Part shown: one piece after another, positions 57,836 to 64,000 of the stretch
How the letters are laid out: each line of letters begins with the position of its first letter
Numbering within the stretch: the first letter of the stretch is position 1
Source: Ramazzottius varieornatus
Taxonomy: Eukaryota; Tardigrada; Eutardigrada; Parachela; Ramazzottiidae
Length of the DNA: 64,000 nucleotides
NCBI GenBank assembly: GCA_001949185.1
Contig: BDGG01000007.1
Location: 871,556 to 935,555 of the forward strand
Direction of reading: 5' to 3'
Made by a program: the position numbers and the translations under genes
Notes under the pieces: model-generated
Seen by the model: the letters and a program-made list of their open reading frames with translations, nothing else
Database searches by the model: none
Told to the model about the DNA's origin: nothing

Positions 57836-60800
57836 TCAGGTGGTTTCCAGTAACGTCTCACTATCGTCGTCTATGAAGGCTGGTTCTTCTTCCGTGGCTG
57901 AAAAGGATAAATTTGGCGCCGAAGAGTTACTGTTTAAACTGGGTGACGGAACCACACTATCTATGACAACTCCGTGATGGGTCACCGTAACCAGAGGAGT
58001 GTCGCTGGCGCTCTTTTCCAGTGTAGCCGATACCGTCATTTCTTCGTAGTGTAGTGATGCGGGTGGCACTGCGGCAGGTTGACTTTCTTCTCTCGTGCTG
58101 CTCTTCATTAGACCCAGGTCGGAATAGCCTCGGGATATTCGCCGTTTGTTAGGTCGGTTCTGGTAATCTGCGGAGGTTGTATCCCCTTCACCGGGAATGT
58201 TGAGAAGCATGGGATCGGAGGACTGGTGGTTGAGTAGGATAGGCCGTAGCTTTGTGGTCTTGCCCAGGTTTAGCCGGGAATTTTTCGTTTCGGTGCGCGC
58301 GTCAGGGGATGTGTCCGAACCAGAAGAAGGAAGGCCTCGCTGTTGCATGAGTAAATCGAGGACGGTGTCGATCTTGCCCTCAATATCGTCCACCTGAAAA
58401 CCACAGATGTTTTCTTCAGGTCAGTAAACTGGGTTTCCGGCGGCCTCAGTCGTAGTGTACCTGTCGTTCTATCTTGACAACTCGAAGTGCAAGGCAAACT
58501 TTGGAGTCGTAGGAATCGACGGACTTTGAGTTCTGCTTTCCAAGCAACTGGTCGCATCTGCAATCCAATCAAACATCGCCAATAACTGTAGAAAACCATC
58601 AGGTAGATCTATCACTAACCGAAAGTGGCTGATGTAGTGCTGAGTGTACCGTAAAGCGAGATTGCTCAAATGATGGACTTACCTTTGTTGCAAGTTTTTG
58701 ACACGAGCCAGAAGGTCCACATGTCCAGCTGAGTACTGTTCAATCACATCCTTGACGTCGTAGGGTTTCAGAGCTTCCCTGAATTTCCGTTTGGCGACGA
58801 GGTACTTCATTTTTCTGATAGCTCGAATGGCGCGTCTCTGCTGATCGGTCAGTTCTCTTTGGACTATCCCATCCACCGATGACGTCTCATCGTCATCTGA
58901 TCACAGATAAATTAAGAACTTTGATTACAGAATAGAATTCTGTAAACTATTGTTGGATACCAAGAATCTTACCTTCGAGCGCCTTGCGGAGTTCCTCAGG
59001 TTGCGTTAGTGCCATGCGCCGATGATGCTGGGCAACACCGGTGATGGAGCCTTTGGAGGGCCGAGCTCTTTCCCCCGAAGTAGGAGCATTGTCCGGCGGA
59101 GCACTGTAGGTTTTCCTTGCAGAATTGACACGACGAAGTAGATCTCCAGACGAAGCACTTTTCAACGTGTGAGTAACGCCCTCTTTGAGGGAAGTTAAGG
59201 CACTGGAAGCGGTGACGACAGCGGTGGCCGGAGCATGCGGACCATGGCCAGAAGCGCCGTGTGCCGCTGGAGGGACGTGGTTGGGAACATGCTTGGGCCG
59301 TTTGATAGTGGAGAAACGGCTGACGAAGGAAGTGGAGCTGGCGTGGAATTTGTAAGGCATGGAGGAGACAGAGGCGGCTGCCGACTGTCGAAGGCCACGA
59401 AGATGAGGCTCCCACGTCGCCACTGAGCAGGACCGCTCGTCGGCGGCGTAACAGCGCCACATGCACTGGATTAGCAAGGCGGCGGGGTTCCGCCGTCGGA
59501 TCAAGTGCTTCTGCCGCTGTTGCTGCTGCACTTTCAGGGCAAACCCCGAACCCAGTATACTCTACAAAGAGTCAGAAAATCATAAACCAGAGTATGTACG
59601 CTTCAGTGTTAAAGTTTTGGGAATTCTTCGTAAAAATTGTTCGGAAATATTACTGTTCGATCAAGCTTGGAGTTGGGACAGCAGTAAGCGGTGATTATCG
59701 AACACGCGAGACTCTCAGTTTCCTTGGCTTTCCTCATTGATGACATTTTTTAAATCTTCAGACTTTATTACCGTACTTTGGCAGAGGAAGTTTACTGGAA
59801 CTTACAGCGGGTAGGGCGAAGAAAGAAATGCCCATCATGGCGCAAATGCCAGCAATCAACTTTCCCTTCCATGAAATGGGTACGGAATCTCCATAACCGA
59901 CCGTAGCCAGGGTAATCTGAAAGTCAAGATAAAAACACAACAGTCAGTCATGTCAAGAGCTGGGCAATCAAGACGTCGTGCCTTCCGACCAGGACGCCCC
60001 TTTTGCATTGCAGACTGCAGCGCATGATGTAACGGTTGATGACTTACCACGCCCCACCATAAAGCGTCGGCAAAGGTAGTAAAGCGCTCATTGATGTCTT
60101 TCTCCACCAGATAAATCAAAAAGGAGGAAAAGATCAAGCCCAGGAAGCCGATGTAGAAGGTCGTCAAGAGTTCCTGTAAGGAGGAAGAGAGGCCCAGCCA
60201 TTACGTAAAGGTTAACTGGGCACGTCGCTGGCGTTAAATAATTTGCTTTATCATCCGAACTTTCAGAGTGATGGTTGGACTATTTTTAATGGTAAGTGCA
60301 CTTGAAATATGGCAACTTTGTCGCATAGTTGTGAACTGACAGTCTCACCTGTCGATGAGCCCAGACGACGGAGCCAAGCAGCTTCCACGTTCCTCCTCGA
60401 CGGTCCATCCGCACCATCCGAAGGATTTGGAAAAAGCGGAGACCCCGCAGGGCGGACGCGGCGAATACTTGGCCATGACTGCCCAAACCCAGAACAACGA
60501 TCGAGGCAAAAATGATAATCGTATCTGCAAAACACGATCAAAGACTAATCCAGCGATGGCAAGTCAATGCGATATACTGTAGATATTCGGCTATGGCCGC
60601 CATGCCATTCAGATTGTTGTAGCTGATTCAAGACTTTCCATGGTCCTTCGTTCGAATTGACTTTTTTCCTACGGGGCACTTTGCGTATTAAACCGCTGTT
60701 CCCTCCTTTCCGAATTAGGTGTAAAACCCTGCTGATAAATCTGACCGACCTACAGTACAATAATAATTCGCAGTTCCAAAATACGTCTCATGGACGAGAG

Positions 60801-62993
60801 TTTTATTGGGAGAGTGCGGTGACATATGAATTCAGTTCAGGAGACTGAAGTAATCGTAGAAAAGAAACCAAGGATGCTGCTCACCGGAACGGCAAGGTTT
60901 CACGTGAAAGTGTGATTACGCATGCTTGTGCCGAACGCAATCCACCCACTGACTAGCTTCAGCTTGTAGGAATCGTCCGTGTGACGTATTGTAGAAGTGA
61001 TGATTATTACTGTACTGATTTGCACAGAGTACATATTTCGTTCAGTTGATTGATCGCGGGTAGTAAGTCAAGGTTGTTTCTTCCGGCCTGATGTCCACTG
61101 CTGGGAAACTGGACCAATGGACAAGAAGGATTGCTTGACTTTGTAGTTTAGGCAATTAGTTGGATCCAATTTTCGGGGTTATTCCGTGGGAGTGAGCAGG
61201 ATTACTTCCAGCTCGGGATAATTCGTGTTGAAATAACAGAGAGAAATTTTTTCTTGATTGGTTCCGGTTGGTTAGGTGGAAGGCACTGGCTTTTATTGAT
61301 AAGCGGTGTACCCACGCGTGGGACTGTGTATCCGCCGCGCGAAAGAAGGGCACGCATACCCGGGAGCCTTCCCCGGAAAAGGCTTTACGGTCAGGAGAGC
61401 ACAATCGATATGGCCAGTCGGGTAATTGTTTGTGTTCATCCGGTCGTTAGCATTTCTTGTGGGAGAGCCTCATTAAAACGGCAGGCAGCTTATGATCCAT
61501 GAAAATATGAGGCCACGCGCCGCCTCAACTTGCATAATGGGGTAGGCCAGATCCCACGTTTGAGACTTGCTGTGACTGCTAAAACGCTTCCAGCGACCTT
61601 GGAATGCTCGCTTGTAGCTTATGACAGCCTGGCTGGATTGATCAGTCAATAACTCAGCGCAATCGATTTTGATCTGTCATAACTAGAGTTTTGAATGACG
61701 GATATATGAATTCGGGACAATCGAGGAGACATTGAAATTCAGCTGAGCACCCATATGACATACCCTTGCAAAAAGATTGATAAAGTCTAGACAGGGTTTT
61801 CAACATTTCAAATACCTATATCGAAAGAAACCTTAACCACTGAAATTTTTATGCGGCTGTGACTGTAAAGGGCACCATGATATTTTCCATGAAAAGAGAG
61901 CGAACGAATTTGTGTCAAAACCAGTGTTCTGTTTCACAAGCCACAAAAAAGAATGTCTTATGAGTTTGTACAAGTTTACGGAAATATGGTATAACTAAGA
62001 AATAAATTTGTACGGTTGTTTGGGCTTCCGTCTGACGATCTGGATATAAGTAGACCCCTGAAGTTTGGCCTCCTGTGTGGATAAGTTTTTACTACAAAGC
62101 GCCACAGCAGGGAAGCGCGTTTCCGCCAAAGTTATTTGTGTCGATTGAAAAAGGGATGAGAGGGACTTCGTTATGGTGATGCACACAAGCCTGAGTGTGA
62201 CAAGGATGATTAGAGCTAGTGCAGCGCAGACTTACCGATGACGGTGAATGGTCTCTTGAAGAAGAGTAGTCGTCCTTGGACGCCCTGATAGCGCGAGCGG
62301 CACCCCACCGACCACATCCGCAGCAGGAATTCAACCGTGAACCACACTACCACCACCAACTCCTGCCAACACACAAGCACGCAACAAATGAATTCGCTGA
62401 TTGACACTTGCCCTAATGCTTTGATCGTCTAGCGCGCTGTAACTGACACACGCGCGCAAACCAGCGAATTAGTCAAACTTTGCAGCGGGCTTCCGCTCCA
62501 GACACTTTCAGTGCGCTTTCGAAGATTATAATCGGAGAAACTGGAACTATGTTATGCAGAAAGCCATGTGCTGACTGAGTTGAAACCTTTTCGTTAAATC
62601 GTGCTCCACCATCTTGGCCTATATATGGGTTTCAGGAAGCGCCGAACTCATGGTCGGTTTTTGCAACAGATCTGACTTTGTTGGAGTTTTCCAACATGTT
62701 TCTTTTATTCTGCGCTATACTAGCCGAATGCTCCACCGCATAGAGTCATTTTGGCGTTCAGTCTGATGGTAGCACCAAAACAGGGTATAGCTAATGCAGC
62801 AGCCCGAATGTTCGGCGGTCAGGCTGGATCGGCGTTGTTTGAGTTGCTGGCATGCGTCTCAGTGTTTATTTGCTTAACGGTCAAATAAGCTGTCCGACTT
62901 ACCATCCAAAATAAAGGCTGTTGTGTTGAGTCCTCAAAATCAGGCACTGTCGATAAAACCGTAAGGCAGAAGCATCCAAAAACTAACAGAAAC
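57836..62993 (-). CDS. KCNQ: KCNQ (Kv7) voltage-gated potassium channel, first exon missing
   Basis: Nine exons found: 62993-62903 (S1, [16 protein letters not shown]), 62362-62236 (S2, [20 protein letters not shown]), 60524-60349 (S3-S4, [20 protein letters not shown]), 60173-60048 (S5), 59916-59806 (pore, [10 protein letters not shown]6), 59561-58973 ([10 protein letters not shown], calmodulin-binding helix A, long linker), 58896-58683 ([33 protein letters not shown], helix B), 58557-58461 and 58393-57836 ([14 protein letters not shown] coiled coil and tail). They give 695 residues in frame, plus a phase-2 entry from an earlier exon. S4 has regularly spaced Arg, and TVGYGD is the K+ filter. 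The cytosolic N-terminus with the usual FLERP segment was not found in the last 1 kb and probably lies beyond the window. Plasma-membrane M-type current in neurons and muscle. Confidence 0.94.
60525..62235. other. Large KCNQ intron, nothing else recognised
   Basis: 1711 nt between the S2 and S3-S4 exons, by far the longest intron of the gene. Small ORFs have no domains. No nested gene or clear inverted-repeat element was seen. Confidence 0.5.
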
Positions 62994-64000
62994 CTGGAAA
63001 GAAAACGACCCATGTTACGATCCCACGTCAGACGCAGTGATACTTTTTGGAGAAGGCTGCATTCGATTGTCCCGCCACTCAAAAACGACAACGTGCACAA
63101 AACAATTTGATTTTTTGAGGACCAAGATTTCCGGCCGAGGCCGAGCTGTTAAACTGTTTTGTCAGTACTGGTGTCGTTTTCGTCTTCTGGAGGTTTAATT
63201 GATTTAAGTGATTTAACTGATTTAATTGACTGTTTCGATCGTTTCAAACTGTTTTTGCGATAAGAACAGACAACTTGGCGGTAGTTTGCCAGGTAGAAAG
63301 GTTCTGTTTGAAAAGACGGCAGGCTTCCACTGACGCAAATATATTCTAATTTGAGCCGGGGAAAGTTCTTCGATAAACAAGTCGTGACACTCCTCGGTGC
63401 ATTATGGCACAGTTTGCGGTACTTCCTGCGGAGACCCTGCCTAGCGTGCCAATCGGCTAATCCAGGATGCTTTCCATCCTTTTGTTTGGCAATGCTGTCG
63501 GGGTTTGCTTATACAGGAATGCGATTTGTGCGTGCGTGCGTTGGAAAACCACATAGACGCCATAGTTTTGCCGCAGCAACCTTGGCGCCGCGCTTCGGTA
63601 CCTTTCGTTGTATCTTTCGCGCCAGTGGTTGTGACATGCTTTCGCGCCAGTGAAACCAACGATCCAAAGTGCAGTACTGTATTAAAAAGGACGAGCTAGT
63701 ACCAATGACTTTCCGATTCTTTGTGAGGTTATCGTGTCCGTCCCTTTCATAACTGCAAGCCACCATTGAAAAATACCGTGAGCGAGTCCAAATTTGTGGA
63801 TCAGGCCAGCATCTGGTTGGATGTACTGTGCCATTGCCGAAGTATTGTTGTAAAAGTGGCAAATCAATCAATCGACAATCCGAACGGGGTCGTAAGGCGG
63901 TACAATCAAAGGCCTTGATTGGTACTTCCGGTGCAACCAGCTGTTTACCTCGTACACTTGCAACAAGTGTTTCTACGCCATTTCGCTTTCTCCAGTGATA
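62994..64000. other. Right-edge region, probably KCNQ intron 1
   Basis: No KCNQ N-terminal exon or other gene recognised. AT-rich ATTTAA words repeat near 63196-63230. ORFs on both strands (63351-63653 +, 63509-63871 -) lack domains. Confidence 0.45.

Noticed and set aside
63351-63871. Candidates for the missing first KCNQ exon
   Set aside because: Neither strand shows the expected FLERP-like segment or a phase-2 donor in a plausible N-terminal frame.
1-64000. CRISPR arrays, bacterial operons, integrative elements
   Set aside because: Spliced eukaryotic genes occur throughout; no regularly spaced direct repeats were seen.

Overview
This window is nuclear DNA of a compact, intron-rich animal genome. 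Nearly every gene is cut by GT-AG introns, often only about 45-100 nt long, and intergenic spaces are short. An uninflatable-type receptor, a chitin-binding secreted protein and natriuretic-receptor-like exons point to an ecdysozoan. The compactness and mixed gene content make a tardigrade my best guess, but this is inference from content only. I joined exons by eye; reading frame was conserved across every junction for which I give coordinates.

Layout, left to right. 1-851 (-): 5' part of an SLC22-type transporter. 1596-2148 (-): small CBM14 chitin-binding protein whose end is disturbed by an 11-bp tandem repeat. 3924-4625 (-): an intact two-exon protein joining a pipsqueak-type helix-turn-helix to a chromodomain; a diverged relative lies at 6387-6832 (-). 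7333-22704 (-): a 24-exon, 3705-residue uninflatable-like membrane receptor covering almost a quarter of the window. 23906-27298 (+): a secreted, probably GPI-anchored protein with two tandem GH43 glycosidase domains.

27.6-36.7 kb is a dense housekeeping block: ING3-like (-) and SIRT6 (+) divergent, WDR74 (-) and isochorismatase-domain ISOC (+) divergent, then RPF2 (+). WDR74 and RPF2 are both 60S ribosome assembly factors; ING3 and SIRT6 are both chromatin factors. 36.9-39.0 kb (-): two paralogous small secreted cystatin-like genes. 39.0-46.6 kb is gene-poor, with natriuretic-receptor-like exons in which I found no cyclase domain. 46667-48152 (-): cytosolic sulfotransferase. 50397-51578 (-): GT11 alpha-1,2-fucosyltransferase-like gene. 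51941-56202 (+): cytosolic aconitase/IRP1. 56601-57346 (+): four-pass membrane protein. 57836-62993 (-): KCNQ potassium channel lacking its first exon in this window.

Several families of short terminal-inverted-repeat elements (MITE-like, no coding capacity) sit in introns and gaps. One family shares GGCAAACG termini and an inner GTGGCGCACG motif; another starts CTGTAATGCTTCTTG. There is one 50-N assembly gap (14988-15037), inside a palindrome.

The most unusual items are the pipsqueak-HTH/chromodomain protein with its relative, the duplicated GPI-type GH43 gene, the shared intronic inverted-repeat families, and a 45-bp-arm hairpin between two convergent genes.
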